Source: Agrobacterium vitis (lineage in GTDB: Bacteria > Pseudomonadota > Alphaproteobacteria > Rhizobiales > Rhizobiaceae). Taken from it: a DNA stretch of 64,000 bases. The notes beneath the pieces are model-generated. The model was not told the DNA's origin. It did no database searches and saw nothing but the letters and a program-made list of their open reading frames with translations. Position numbers and translations under genes: made by a program. Below are positions 35,771 to 44,721 of the stretch, one piece after another. The DNA is taken from assembly GCF_013426735.1 (NCBI RefSeq), contig NZ_AP023272.1, positions 3,206,501 to 3,270,500 of the forward strand. The letters run 5' to 3'. Positions within the stretch are counted from its first letter, which is position 1; every line of letters starts with the position of its first letter.

Positions 35771-36180
35771 TCGAACCCACGCTTGCCGTTCAAACTGCAA
35801 TTCGCGAAAGCTTAATCGCCGATCCTGCCATCATGGCTCTTGTGCCTTCCGAACATATTCGCGCCGGTGGCTCGCGACCAGACAAGACGCCGGCCATCAT
35901 TATGTCGGATGGCAGCACCACGTTGCACGGCCACGATTACCGCAGCCAGCGCACAGCATGGGTCTATCTTGACCTGCATGTTTGGACGCTTGACGCCGGG
36001 CAGGATGCAGCCAAAGAGATCGCAGGCGCGGTTATTTCAACGCTCGACAACCCCCTTAAAATTGAAGGCGGTGCATGCGATCATTTCCGCGTCACAGCGT
36101 CACGGTTTCCCCGTGATCCAAATCCAGCCTATGGACACGGCGTCTTATCCGCCGAAGCCCTCATCCGGTGGGTCATTTAA
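35767..36180 (+). CDS. DUF3168 tail terminator/completion protein
   Basis: A 137-residue protein with the DUF3168 layout: 'LAVQTAIRESLIADPAIMALVP', 'PAIIMSDGSTTLHG', 'AWVYLDLHVWTLDAGQDAAKEIAGAV'. Family members cap the tail tube at its head-proximal end, which implies a tail joins here even though no tail tube gene was found. Overlaps the next gene by 1 nt (TAATG). Confidence 0.85.
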   Translation: MIEPTLAVQTAIRESLIADPAIMALVPSEHIRAGGSRPDKTPAIIMSDGSTTLHGHDYRSQRTAWVYLDLHVWTLDAGQDAAKEIAGAVISTLDNPLKIEGGACDHFRVTASRFPRDPNPAYGHGVLSAEALIRWVI

Positions 36181-36494
36181 TGCGCGCCGGGAAACTTGAT
36201 CGCATTATCACCATCGAACGACAGATTGAAACTGTGAAGCCATCCGGCGCGGTGGCCGCCACCTGGACGAATTTTGACACCGTGCGTGCGGAGATCGTGC
36301 AGCAATCGGCGTCTGAATTCCTGACTGGCTTCGGTGAAGCAGAGAGCAACAGCGTCATTTTCCGTATCCGATATCTCGCCGGCATCACAACCGCCGACCG
36401 CGTGAGCTATAACGGTGCGACTTATGACCTGAAAGAAGTCACCGAAATCGGTAGACGGCGCGGCCTTGAGCTTCGGGCGGTCGCCACGACATGA
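36180..36494 (+). CDS. Head closure/head-tail adaptor protein
   Basis: A 104-residue protein starting 'MRAGKLDRIITIERQIE', the classic opening of phage head-tail joining proteins (SPP1 gp16-like). 'VRAEIVQQSASEFLTGFGEAESNSVIFRIRYLAGITTADRVSYNG' fits the rest of the family. The start overlaps the preceding stop; it overlaps the small terminase gene by 4 nt. Confidence 0.88.
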   Translation: MRAGKLDRIITIERQIETVKPSGAVAATWTNFDTVRAEIVQQSASEFLTGFGEAESNSVIFRIRYLAGITTADRVSYNGATYDLKEVTEIGRRRGLELRAVATT

Positions 36495-36874
36495 CCCATC
36501 TTCGCGGCGTGAAGCCTGCACTCACACCGGATCGCGCACCTCTAACGAAAGCACCTTCGGCTCCAAAGTGGATGACCGATGAGGCTCGCGCGGAGTGGAA
36601 ACGAATTATGCCGCGCCTCATCGAAGATCGGATCATCACAAAAGCCGATCTAACTGGCGTCGAAAATTACTGTGTCGCCGTGGGCCGTGTCCGCGAGATC
36701 GAAACGATTTTTCGCTCGTCCGGGCTGGATAAGACTCTTTTTGGAATGCAGAATCGGGCAATGCAGACGGCACGACAGCTTGCCGCCGAATACGGCCTCT
36801 CGCCGGTATCGCGCGCCCGTGTCGGCACCGCGGCCGATGTAGATGACAGCGATAATCCGTTGGCGGTGCATTAA
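36491..36874 (+). CDS. P27-family small terminase subunit
   Basis: A 127-residue protein. 'PKWMTDEARAEWKRIMPRLIEDRIITKADLTGVENYC' is the P27 small terminase signature. It recognises packaging DNA and recruits the large subunit, whose start codon overlaps its stop by one base. Its position after the neck genes rather than first in the operon is unusual. Confidence 0.9.
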   Translation: MTHLRGVKPALTPDRAPLTKAPSAPKWMTDEARAEWKRIMPRLIEDRIITKADLTGVENYCVAVGRVREIETIFRSSGLDKTLFGMQNRAMQTARQLAAEYGLSPVSRARVGTAADVDDSDNPLAVH

Positions 36875-38499
36875 TGGCGACCACCTATCCAGATTGGATC
36901 TTCGACGGCAGTAATATTCCCGACCCCTTCGGTTACGGCGAGCGTGCCGTGAAGTTTCTCCGGTTGCTGAAGCATCCGAACAGCACCGCGCCAAATTCGG
37001 CTTTCCAGCTTCACGATTGGCAGGAACGAATTGTTCGCCGAATCTATGGACCCCGGCACCCGGACGGCAGGCGTATTGTCGAAACCGTGTTCTGGATGAT
37101 CCCGCGCGGCAACCGTAAGACCAGTCTCGCGGCAGGGATCGCCTTGCTCCATACGATCGGCCCGGAACGTGTGCCAGCCGGACAAGTGATTTTTGCCGCA
37201 TCCGACCGTGAGCAAGCCGGCCTTGGCTTCAAGGAAGCGGCGAACATCGTCCGCATGGACAAGCGGATTGTAGCGGCGACCCGCATCTATGACGCCCATA
37301 ACAGTGCCAAGAAGATCGCCCTGAAGTCCGAAGGTGTCGAACTTCAGGCTATTTCCAGTGACGGCGCTGCCCAGCACGGCAAAACGCCTGCTTTCGTTCT
37401 CGTGGACGAGATTCACGTTTGGAAGGGTCGAGACCTCTGGGAAGCCCTGAAGTCTGGTATGGTGAAGACCAGCGGCACGCTCATGGTGATCGCCACGACG
37501 GCCGGCCGTGGTTCTGAAAATCTCGGCTTCACCGAATACGATTATGCCCGCAAGGTCGCGCTCGGTGAGATCGACAACCCGGCATACCTGCCGATCATCT
37601 TCGAAGCAGAACCCGGCGACGATTGGCAGGACGAAGCCGTTTGGCACCGCGTTAATCCCGGCCTTGCCCATGGCTTCCCAAACTTGAACGCCCTTCGCAC
37701 CGCCGCGAAGGAAGCAGCCGACCGGCCCGCCGAACGGTTTGCGTTCCAGCAGTTCAACTTGAATATCTGGCAGGCCCATTCCCGCGATCCGCTATTCGAT
37801 ATGGCGACCTATGACGCAGGGTTTGATCCGCATTTCGATCTTGCGGACTTGGCATCGCTTCCCTGTTTCCTTGGCGTCGATATGTCGGTGAACGGCGACC
37901 TAACCGCAGTCGTCGGCGCGTGGCGTCATGACGATGGCCGGATTTCGGTCCATCCTTGGATTTTCGTTCCCGGCGACGACCTTAAAGGCCGTTCGCAGCG
38001 TGACGGCGTGCCATATGAACAGTGGCGCGACGAAGGCAAGATTACCGTCATTGATGGCCCGGTGATCGAACCGGAAGCCGTGGAACAGCACATTCGCGAG
38101 ATTTGCGCCGACAACGACAACGTGCAGGAAATCGCCTTCGACCCGCACCTTGCCCGGATGACAATGCAGCGCCTTCATAATGACGGCTTGCCCGCAATCG
38201 AGATGCGGCAGGGTCCGCTCACCATGGGACCGGCCATCGGCACCCTTGAGCGCGTCGTGAACGGTTCCAACATTCGCCATAGTGGCAACCCGGTCCTTCG
38301 ACACCACTTCGATAGCGTCGTCGCCAGCCGTAACGACACCGGCCTCGTGCGGATGCACAAGGGCAAGAAAACCGACCGCATTGATGGTGCAGTCGCCGCA
38401 GCGATGGCCGTGTTTCGTGCCGCAGCAAACGACATCCGACGCTCTATCCTCGACATGGACCCCAACGACCTCGACCATCTTTGGTCAGAAGCAGCATAG
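36874..38499 (+). CDS. Large terminase subunit
   Basis: A 541-residue terminase. The ATPase half has 'WMIPRGNRKTSLAAGIALLH' (deviant Walker A), 'VLVDEIHVWKGRDLWEALKSG' (Walker B with catalytic Glu) and 'MVIATTAGRG' (coupling motif). The nuclease half carries acidic metal ligands in 'FLGVDMSVNGDLTAVVGAW', 'IAFDPHLA' and 'KTDRIDGAVAAAMA'. Belongs to the phage terminase-like family associated with HK97-type phages. Translation is coupled to the small subunit. Confidence 0.93.
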   Translation: MATTYPDWIFDGSNIPDPFGYGERAVKFLRLLKHPNSTAPNSAFQLHDWQERIVRRIYGPRHPDGRRIVETVFWMIPRGNRKTSLAAGIALLHTIGPERVPAGQVIFAASDREQAGLGFKEAANIVRMDKRIVAATRIYDAHNSAKKIALKSEGVELQAISSDGAAQHGKTPAFVLVDEIHVWKGRDLWEALKSGMVKTSGTLMVIATTAGRGSENLGFTEYDYARKVALGEIDNPAYLPIIFEAEPGDDWQDEAVWHRVNPGLAHGFPNLNALRTAAKEAADRPAERFAFQQFNLNIWQAHSRDPLFDMATYDAGFDPHFDLADLASLPCFLGVDMSVNGDLTAVVGAWRHDDGRISVHPWIFVPGDDLKGRSQRDGVPYEQWRDEGKITVIDGPVIEPEAVEQHIREICADNDNVQEIAFDPHLARMTMQRLHNDGLPAIEMRQGPLTMGPAIGTLERVVNGSNIRHSGNPVLRHHFDSVVASRNDTGLVRMHKGKKTDRIDGAVAAAMAVFRAAANDIRRSILDMDPNDLDHLWSEAA

Positions 38500-38510
38500 G
38501 AATTACCAAA

Positions 38511-41180
38511 ATGGACGACACACAGCGCCTTGTCGTGAGCCTGGAGGCCCGGCTTAACAAGTATGAGAAGGACATGAGCCGGGCGGCCAAAGCCACAAAC
38601 GACAACTTCCGAAAGATGGAAGGCCGCGCCCGGCAGTCGGCAGAGAGCATGGAAAAGACGATGGGTAACGCCGCGTCGTCCATTGGTAGCAAGCTCGAAA
38701 CGATGTTCGCCCCACTGGTGCGTGGCGGTGCTCTTGTTGCCGGCATGGGTGGAGCAACCATTGCGCTGAAGGAAATCGCGAACAGCGTCGCCGAAGTAGA
38801 CCGTGAGGCCCGTAAAGCTGGTGTCTCATCGAAGGTATGGCAGCAGTGGACCTATGTCGCCACTGGCACCGGCATGAGCATCGACGGCGTGACCGATGCC
38901 CTCAAGGAACTGAATATTCGCGGCGACGAATTCGCCAAGACCGGCAAGGGCAGCGCTGAAGAGGCTTTCCAGCGTCTCGGCTATACCGCGACCGACGTTG
39001 CGCAAAAGTTGAAAGACCCCAGCCGCTTCCTTGATGAGATTATCGGCAAGCTTCAGAAGATGGACGCGGCAGCACAGACCCGCATCCTTGACGAGGTATT
39101 CGGCGGGACCGGCGCGGAACAGATGGCGAAAGTGCTAGGCCTGTCCGTCGCCGAAATCCAGAAGATGCGCAGCGAGGCCGCAACCTTCACCGATGAGCAG
39201 ATTGAAGCCGCGAAGAAGATTGACAGAGAGTTTTCGACCATGTGGCGCAACTTCATGGTTTACGCCAAGCAGGCCGCCGTTGAAAGCGTCAACGTCGCAT
39301 CGAAGGTGATCGGCTATATCAATGACCCGTCCAATGGCGCGCGCAATCTTGCCGTCGCCAGCTATAACAGCTCCGATAAACAGCTTCAGCGCCTTCAGAC
39401 TCAACGTGCCGACCTTGCCAAGCAAATCGCCGAAACAGAAGCGAATCCGCTCAACGCCCTGAAGGAGACCGAACTTCGCCAGCTTCGCGCGGCTCTCGCT
39501 GCCATCGAAGACCAGATCGTCGCTCTGGGAGGCGGCAGCGACGAATTGAAGGCCGCGCTCCGAGAACTGTCCGGTATGACAACTAATGTCGGCAACAGTT
39601 TCATGTCGAACACGACCGCAGCGAGGAACTTCAAGACCGCGCTCATCGAACTGAAGAACCTCGTCCCGGAACTGAAGGCCGAACTCGACACCCTCGCCAC
39701 GACGGACGGCATCGACGTGGCCTACAACAAGGCCGTGAACAGCGCCCGGACGATGGGCGAGGTCATGAACGCGACCGACCTTGCAAACCGCGCCAAGAGC
39801 ATCGCCAAGTTTGGCAAGCACGATAATATCCTTGATCTCATCGCCAGCGTAGAAAGCGGCGGGGACTATAACGCGACCCTCGACAATGGCCGGTGGACGG
39901 GCGGCGCTCAGAACCTCACGGGCATGACGCTCAATCAGGTGCGTGAACTTCAGCGCAAAATGCTCGCTGACCCGGCGAACCGCGCCCTCTACGGCGACGG
40001 CAAAGGTTCGTCCGCGCTTGGCCGCTACCAGATCACGGGCGCGACCCTAGAGGGCCTTATCAAGGAACTCGGCCTGTCCGGTGATCGTCTCTATGATGAA
40101 AAGACCCAGGACGAACTTGCCCGCGCCCTTCTTCGCCGTCGTGGTAGTGATCCGGCAGCGCTTCGGCAGGAGTGGAGCGGCCTTAACCGCGTGGATGATG
40201 GCACCATTCGCAGCACCTATAACGGCACGCCGACCGCAGCCCAGCCCCTCGCCCCGACCGATGGCGAAAAGCAACGCACCGAACTTATCAAGCAGCAGGA
40301 CGCCGCCCGCAAGAGCTTGAATCAGACGGTGCAAGAAGGCCTTGATCTCGCACGGTTCGAACAGTCGATCTCCAGCATGTCGGCATCGCAGCAACAGGTT
40401 GAGCTTGCGGTCTATCAAGCCCAACAAGAGGCTAAGCGCGCCGGGATTACCTTGTCAGAAGAGGAAATCGCCAAGCTCCGCGAGAAGATCACCCTGACAC
40501 AACAGATTGATGGAGAAAACAAGAAGGTCGCGGCTTCCACGGATGGTTTGAAAAATGCGCAGGTCTATTTCGCCGAAAGCTTCACCAGCAGCTTATCAGG
40601 CCTCCTCACCGGCACACAGACCCTTGAGGGGGCGCTGAAAGGCCTCTTAAACAGTCTCGTTGATGCCAGCCTTCAGGCGGCGCTACTCGGCAAAGGACCG
40701 CTTTCCGGCCTGTTTGGCGGCGGAGGCACCGGCAGTGGTATCCTCGGGTCAATCTTTGGCTTCGCGGACGGTGGCTATACTGGCGACGGCGGAAAACATG
40801 AACCGGCTGGCGTCGTCCATAAGGGCGAATACGTCATGTCAAAGGCAGCAACGCGCCGCATCGGCCTGGGAAATCTTGAGGCGATGCACCGTGGGGCGCT
40901 TCGTGGCGGATATGATGAAGGGGGCTATGTCGGGAATACCCCTGCTTTGCGCGCTGCGGACGTGAAGCCCAGCTACAATAATGCCTCATCAGTCCAAAAC
41001 ATCAGCATTTCCACCCCCGTAACGGTGAACACTTCAGGCGGTGGAACGCCAGAACAAAACGCCGACCTCGCAAAACAGGTATCGCGCGAAATGGAAGCGA
41101 CGATGCGCTCGGTCGTAGTTTCAGAACTCCAGCAGCAAATGAGACCGGGTAATCTACTCAGCGCTGGACGCGGCAGATAA
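38511..41180 (+). CDS. Tail tape measure protein with lysozyme-like domain
   Basis: An 889-residue protein; start at 38511 ('MDDTQRLVVSLEARLNKYEKDM'). The first ~400 residues are coiled-coil rich with an early hydrophobic patch ('VRGGALVAGMGGATIALKEIANSV'). Around residues 440-560 is a muralytic domain: 'LIASVESGGDYNATLDNG' (likely catalytic Glu), 'SSALGRYQI' and 'DELARALLRRRG'. The C-terminus has 'FADGGYTGDGGKHEPAGVVHKGEYVMSKAATRRIG', a motif common at tape measure ends. It sets tail length and may cut peptidoglycan during DNA entry. No tail tube, distal tail or baseplate gene follows. Confidence 0.88.
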   Translation: MDDTQRLVVSLEARLNKYEKDMSRAAKATNDNFRKMEGRARQSAESMEKTMGNAASSIGSKLETMFAPLVRGGALVAGMGGATIALKEIANSVAEVDREARKAGVSSKVWQQWTYVATGTGMSIDGVTDALKELNIRGDEFAKTGKGSAEEAFQRLGYTATDVAQKLKDPSRFLDEIIGKLQKMDAAAQTRILDEVFGGTGAEQMAKVLGLSVAEIQKMRSEAATFTDEQIEAAKKIDREFSTMWRNFMVYAKQAAVESVNVASKVIGYINDPSNGARNLAVASYNSSDKQLQRLQTQRADLAKQIAETEANPLNALKETELRQLRAALAAIEDQIVALGGGSDELKAALRELSGMTTNVGNSFMSNTTAARNFKTALIELKNLVPELKAELDTLATTDGIDVAYNKAVNSARTMGEVMNATDLANRAKSIAKFGKHDNILDLIASVESGGDYNATLDNGRWTGGAQNLTGMTLNQVRELQRKMLADPANRALYGDGKGSSALGRYQITGATLEGLIKELGLSGDRLYDEKTQDELARALLRRRGSDPAALRQEWSGLNRVDDGTIRSTYNGTPTAAQPLAPTDGEKQRTELIKQQDAARKSLNQTVQEGLDLARFEQSISSMSASQQQVELAVYQAQQEAKRAGITLSEEEIAKLREKITLTQQIDGENKKVAASTDGLKNAQVYFAESFTSSLSGLLTGTQTLEGALKGLLNSLVDASLQAALLGKGPLSGLFGGGGTGSGILGSIFGFADGGYTGDGGKHEPAGVVHKGEYVMSKAATRRIGLGNLEAMHRGALRGGYDEGGYVGNTPALRAADVKPSYNNASSVQNISISTPVTVNTSGGGTPEQNADLAKQVSREMEATMRSVVVSELQQQMRPGNLLSAGRGR

Positions 41181-41188
41181 ACGCAAGA

Positions 41189-41216
41189 CGCCGGAGGTCA
41201 TCCCTGACTTCCGGCG
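41189..41216 (+). terminator. Hairpin after the structural operon
   Basis: CGCCGGAGGTCA-TCCC-TGACTTCCGGCG forms a 12-bp stem (two G-U pairs) 8 bp after the tape measure stop. No strong U-run follows, so termination is probable but not certain. Confidence 0.55.
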
Positions 41217-41404
41217 CTCGCAATCAATTTTGATCTGTCTAGCAGCACAATGCCGCTTTTGATCGCGGCTATTTTCTCACCAAGGCATAACTTTCGTCAA
41301 TATCCTTCAGTATAAATTTCTTGTCTAATGACCTAAAATCAAAGGTAACTAGACATTTGATTGTATAATTGCAAATTGCTACAATGAGACAGTGCAAAAA
41401 AATA

Positions 41405-41441
41405 AAGGGCCGGTCCGCTTTCGACGGAAGACCGAGCCCTT
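41405..41441. promoter_or_regulatory. Inverted repeat in the leader of the Rep-like gene
   Basis: Arms AAGGGCCGGTC and GACCGAGCCCTT (one or two mismatches) flank a short loop, ending 14 bp before the Rep-like start. The preceding 160 bp are AT-rich. It could be an attenuator of rep or part of a replication origin. Confidence 0.45.
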
Positions 41442-41454
41442 AGAGGTTTTATGA

Positions 41455-42324
41455 ATGGAACTATATTACCCGACGCAGGGTAAAAGTCAACAATTGCCTG
41501 TGGTTTTTGTTGACGAAGGCTCAACAAAAGACATCTGCAAAAACGAGTGTTTTGCAACATTTTCGGCATGCGCAAATCCCGCCGAAACCCCTACGGCACA
41601 AGGCGTTCCCGCCTCTCACGGGGACGAGGCTCTAGTATATGCAAACAACCATACAAACCCCCCTAAGCCTGCCTATCTTACACTCGTCACTATTGAGCTT
41701 CGAAGGTATGAGGCCCATCAGGAAGAACATAAGCCTAGAGGCCGGCACGCAAAGACGTCCATCAAGGCAGGCCGCGCCACTCACCAGAAATCGAAGGCCT
41801 GGAAACGACTGCCAGCTGATGATCGGGAACGCCGTGTCCGCGACTACGCCTTCCGCAGTGAGTCCGTTACCTTCACCTTGAACCTGACCCCAGAGAAGCA
41901 GGCGAAGCTTCAGAAAGAAGAACGTCCGGCTAAAGCGCTTGCCGATGCTATCAACCGACGCTGCAAGGCCTTGCTTGGCCACGCCGTGCCGATCTCACTG
42001 GCGTTGGAAGTCAGCCCAACCGGGCGACTTCATGCCCATGGTATCGCGACCCTGGAGCGCGGTGAACGGAAGTCTTTCCGGGAAGCCCTGAAGTGTGCGG
42101 GCGGAAAATTGCAAGTCCCGGCCACCGGACGGGAAACCGACACCCGTCGGCTTTGGAGCGCTACCGGATGGGCCGCTTACATGCGCAAGAGTTTCCACGA
42201 GACGGCTGAAGCGCTTGGCACCGACAAAATCGTCTATCAGTGCAACGCAACACGCGCCGGTGCGCGTGATGAGTATGAAGCCAGCCTAGCCAGACAGAAA
42301 ATCGCACGGAGAAATCGCCGATAA
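41455..42324 (+). CDS. HUH-superfamily Rep-like protein
   Basis: A 289-residue protein with three motifs in the order seen in rolling-circle replication initiators: motif 1 'FTLNLT' (140-145), motif 2 with the metal-binding H193-A-H195 in 'RLHAHGIATL', and motif 3 'YMRK' (Tyr242, Lys245) in 'GWAAYMRKSF'. Such enzymes nick DNA through the tyrosine and start replication or mobilisation. The N-terminal 100 residues are of unknown fold and low complexity; the C-terminus is basic. Within this element it is the only replication candidate. It may be a divergent family member; activity is inferred from motifs only. Confidence 0.65.
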   Translation: MELYYPTQGKSQQLPVVFVDEGSTKDICKNECFATFSACANPAETPTAQGVPASHGDEALVYANNHTNPPKPAYLTLVTIELRRYEAHQEEHKPRGRHAKTSIKAGRATHQKSKAWKRLPADDRERRVRDYAFRSESVTFTLNLTPEKQAKLQKEERPAKALADAINRRCKALLGHAVPISLALEVSPTGRLHAHGIATLERGERKSFREALKCAGGKLQVPATGRETDTRRLWSATGWAAYMRKSFHETAEALGTDKIVYQCNATRAGARDEYEASLARQKIARRNRR

Positions 42325-42441
42325 ATCAATTTTTACTTACTAAGTATCTGATATTATTTGTTTTTATTAATTTTAACACTTTACATGTTGCGTTAGATCT
42401 GGGATGTTTGTTCGCGTTAACTCAATCATAGGACGTGGGAA

Positions 42442-42630
42442 ATGCAGACTGAAATGAATGAAATTTACCTGCCGGATGATCTGTATGAGGAAGTGGTGAA
42501 CCGCCTCGTTGAGGCTATCCCCCTGCTTGGCGGACGCGATGAACTCATTGCTCGACTTGGGGAAGTCACCGGAATTTGGCCGGCACACAGCAAACCGGAA
42601 CCGGCCTTCAAATATGCGCTCGCATCTTAA
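42442..42630 (+). CDS. Small acidic phage protein
   Basis: A 62-residue ORF ('MQTEMNEIYLPDDLYEEVVNRLVEAIPLLGGRDELIARLGEV') with a GGACGTGGGAA leader. Predicted amphipathic helices. Unknown role, preceded by 117 bp of AT-rich DNA that may hold a promoter. Confidence 0.55.
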   Translation: MQTEMNEIYLPDDLYEEVVNRLVEAIPLLGGRDELIARLGEVTGIWPAHSKPEPAFKYALAS

Positions 42631-42673
42631 CAATAACGTGTTAAATGTTAGATCATCACAACGGGGGTTATCG

Positions 42674-43165
42674 ATGGTCAAGACCGCAGCCGAATATCAG
42701 CGCGCATATCGCGAGCGGCTAAAAGAACGAGAAAAGGAAGCTGTCGGCAATGCTGATGAGGCGTTCAAGATGCCCTTCCATGAGTTCATGGCAGACCACT
42801 GGTCTGACGTGACTACATATCTCGAATGGTCGGGGGTTGACGTTCTGCCTGATTATGCTGCGGACGGCGATCACGATCCCGATTGGGTGGAAGAGACAGA
42901 TGGCCCCTATCGCGGTGCGCTTGGCCGGGCAGAACGCATGGTCGGGCATTACCTGGACGCTGCGAACACGCTTGCAATGTGGATCAACCGCTACAAGGAA
43001 CAAGAAATCAACGCCAGGATCGCGGAATTAGAGGCCTCTGACCTCAACGATCCGGACGCACGCAAACAGGCTTTGGCGGATATCGTCAAGCTTACAAAAT
43101 ATCGCGACCAGTTATCTAAGCAGGTCCGGTGGACCCTTCCACAATGGAAGGTGAAGGGTGAATAG
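42674..43165 (+). CDS. Hypothetical phage protein
   Basis: A 163-residue protein starting 'MVKTAAEYQRAYRERLKEREKEA', preceded by GGGGG. The N-terminal basic helix resembles those of small phage DNA-associated proteins. The middle is acidic ('DVLPDYAADGDHDPDWVEETDGP'), and the C-terminus is helical. No domain recognised. The in-frame extension to 42509 overlaps the preceding gene and is rejected. Confidence 0.6.
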   Translation: MVKTAAEYQRAYRERLKEREKEAVGNADEAFKMPFHEFMADHWSDVTTYLEWSGVDVLPDYAADGDHDPDWVEETDGPYRGALGRAERMVGHYLDAANTLAMWINRYKEQEINARIAELEASDLNDPDARKQALADIVKLTKYRDQLSKQVRWTLPQWKVKGE

Positions 43166-43248
43166 CCCGAAGGGGAACGGCAAAGCGAAGTTTGGTCGCA
43201 GAGCTTCGCCGTCCCTCTATCTCAGTGTCACCAAACAAAGGAGTTCAA

Positions 43249-43362
43249 ATGACGTTCGAAAATACCACAAGTAACCGCCCTGCGGCAACGCCGGCGCTCA
43301 AACCTGCTTTCGGAGAAAAGAGCCGGGCAAATAAAGATGCAACGAGAGGGGAAGCCGCATAA
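43249..43362 (+). CDS. 37-residue peptide, coupled to the next gene
   Basis: ATG at 43249 with a strong AAAGGAG leader 6 nt upstream; product begins 'MTFENTTSNRPAATPALK' and is basic and proline/alanine rich. Its TAA overlaps the ATG of the following gene (TAATG), which supports real translation. Unknown function. Confidence 0.55.
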   Translation: MTFENTTSNRPAATPALKPAFGEKSRANKDATRGEAA

Positions 43363-43622
43363 TGGCAAACGCTCCCAAATCGCATTTCTCGCCAGATCTT
43401 CAGGCAATCATTGATGCAAACCGCAAACGGCATCATGACGCTTCAGGCAAAGAAGAAGACGACATTCACCAGCTCGCCGTCTTGATCAAGGCCGCAGAGG
43501 TAGCCACGCAAGCTATGCCGGACGACCCTCATCATTTTCTTTTCGCAGCCGGATATATCGGCGCTTTGATCACGGGGAAAAAGGGTCTCGAACGAGCAAA
43601 CGAGATTGCAGCAACCCTTTAA
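43362..43622 (+). CDS. Hypothetical phage protein, 86 residues
   Basis: Begins 'MANAPKSHFSPDLQAIIDANRKRHHD'; helical with 'LAVLIKAAEVATQAMPDDPHHFLFAAGYIGALITGKKG'. Start overlaps the stop of the 37-residue gene. Followed 7 bp later by a clear terminator, so it ends this short operon. No family recognised. Confidence 0.6.
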   Translation: MANAPKSHFSPDLQAIIDANRKRHHDASGKEEDDIHQLAVLIKAAEVATQAMPDDPHHFLFAAGYIGALITGKKGLERANEIAATL

Positions 43623-43629
43623 ACGCTAA

Positions 43630-43655
43630 GGCCCGCTTCGGCGGGCCTTTCTTTT
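43630..43655 (+). terminator. Rho-independent terminator
   Basis: GGCCCGC-TTCG-GCGGGCC followed by TTTCTTTT: a 7-bp GC stem, UUCG tetraloop and U-run, just after the stop at 43622. Confidence 0.92.
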
Positions 43656-43670
43656 AGCAGCGAAGATAGT

Positions 43671-43814
43671 TCACTTGGCAAGGACAGCATGCACCTTCGG
43701 GAATCGCTTGATTGCCAACTGACCAAGAGCCACATAGTCTACGGGCGTCGTCTGCGGACGCGGCTCATAGCAACCGGCGTCTGCCGGATGATATGTTCCC
43801 GATTTAACAGTCAT
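43671..43814 (-). CDS. 47-residue hypothetical protein
   Basis: On the minus strand, ATG at 43812-43814, TGA at 43671-43673, AGGGAT in the leader. Product starts 'MTVKSGTYHPADAGCYEPR' and ends 'IKRFPKVHAVLAK'. It converges on the terminator above. Unknown function; similar in size to small proteins found at the ends of rhizobial prophages. Confidence 0.5.
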   Translation of the reverse strand: MTVKSGTYHPADAGCYEPRPQTTPVDYVALGQLAIKRFPKVHAVLAK

Positions 43815-43899
43815 AGCAATTATCCCTGCGCTCACTTGAGTATCATTGAGCTATAGCACGTAAGTGCACCCTAGTTCAAATTTTGGAATTCAATAAGAA

Positions 43900-44589
43900 T
43901 CACATGACCGACTGTTTGAACATCAGCAAAAGAGGGAGCGCCCGAAACCATCCGATTTCTGTGTATATCTCAACGTTGCAAGGCATCCGATGAGATTCGC
44001 TGGCTGCAAATCCAACGGTTCCCGAATTATCGCAGGAAAAGAGACCCAATGCGACAAACCTTGTAAGAGAAAAATTCAGGCCTTCCGAGGAGACCGTAAA
44101 GTCCTCTGCCTTTAGTTTAACAGGCTCCTGCCGCATTTCTTCTAGATCAACTTCGAAAAGACGATCTAACACTATCTTATCTTCCGGCTCAAGTTTACTG
44201 ATTGCATTGGTGATCAAAGCAGTTATGCCAATGGAATTATTCTTTGGATTGGCGGCGTTAGAGATGTATGAAGCCCATATATCTTGCAGCCCGTCATCGC
44301 TCTCATTAGATAGCGCGTCTATCAAAGGAATTGCTGCACGCTCCTCGAATATGAGAAAACTCTCATCAAGCCCTAAATTTCGAAGGTGCTTTTCGGTCTT
44401 GATAGCTACAGATGCGCGGTTCCTTATTCTAAATCCTTTAGCTGAATCAGCAGCGGCACCTGCCCAAGCGTTAATCGCTTCTCGGAAAGTTTCAGCCAAA
44501 TAACGACCTCCCTTTTCTCCGGTGTCTATTGCCTTGCCGGTAGTTTTCGCGACTTCTGCGATAGCCTTGAAGCCTTCTTCCCCAACCAT
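43900..44589 (-). CDS. Abi-alpha (DUF4393) family protein, probable phage defence
   Basis: A 229-residue protein. The N-terminus is helical and small-residue rich ('FKAIAEVAKTTGKAIDTGEKGGRYLAETF'). It continues with the family core 'FLIFEERAAIPLIDALSNESDDGLQDIWASYISNAANP', then a winged-helix-like C-terminal part ('LEPEDKIVLDRLF', 'SLTRFVALGLFSC'). This is the layout of Abi-alpha, a family linked to abortive infection. It is carried in the accessory end of the element, on the opposite strand from the phage genes, as expected for a gene expressed by the integrated element. The mechanism is not known to me. Confidence 0.7.
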   Translation of the reverse strand: MVGEEGFKAIAEVAKTTGKAIDTGEKGGRYLAETFREAINAWAGAAADSAKGFRIRNRASVAIKTEKHLRNLGLDESFLIFEERAAIPLIDALSNESDDGLQDIWASYISNAANPKNNSIGITALITNAISKLEPEDKIVLDRLFEVDLEEMRQEPVKLKAEDFTVSSEGLNFSLTRFVALGLFSCDNSGTVGFAASESHRMPCNVEIYTEIGWFRALPLLLMFKQSVM

Positions 44590-44721
44590 TTGTTCATCCT
44601 CTCTTATTTAGCTAAGCAGGTTCGTTGTAGAATTCGACCAGGAAAACCTAGAAAAGTCGTCGAACGTTGACGTGTCGTGGCACCCTCAAGTAAACTAGGA
44701 ACGCAACTGCGGCTTCCGTGA

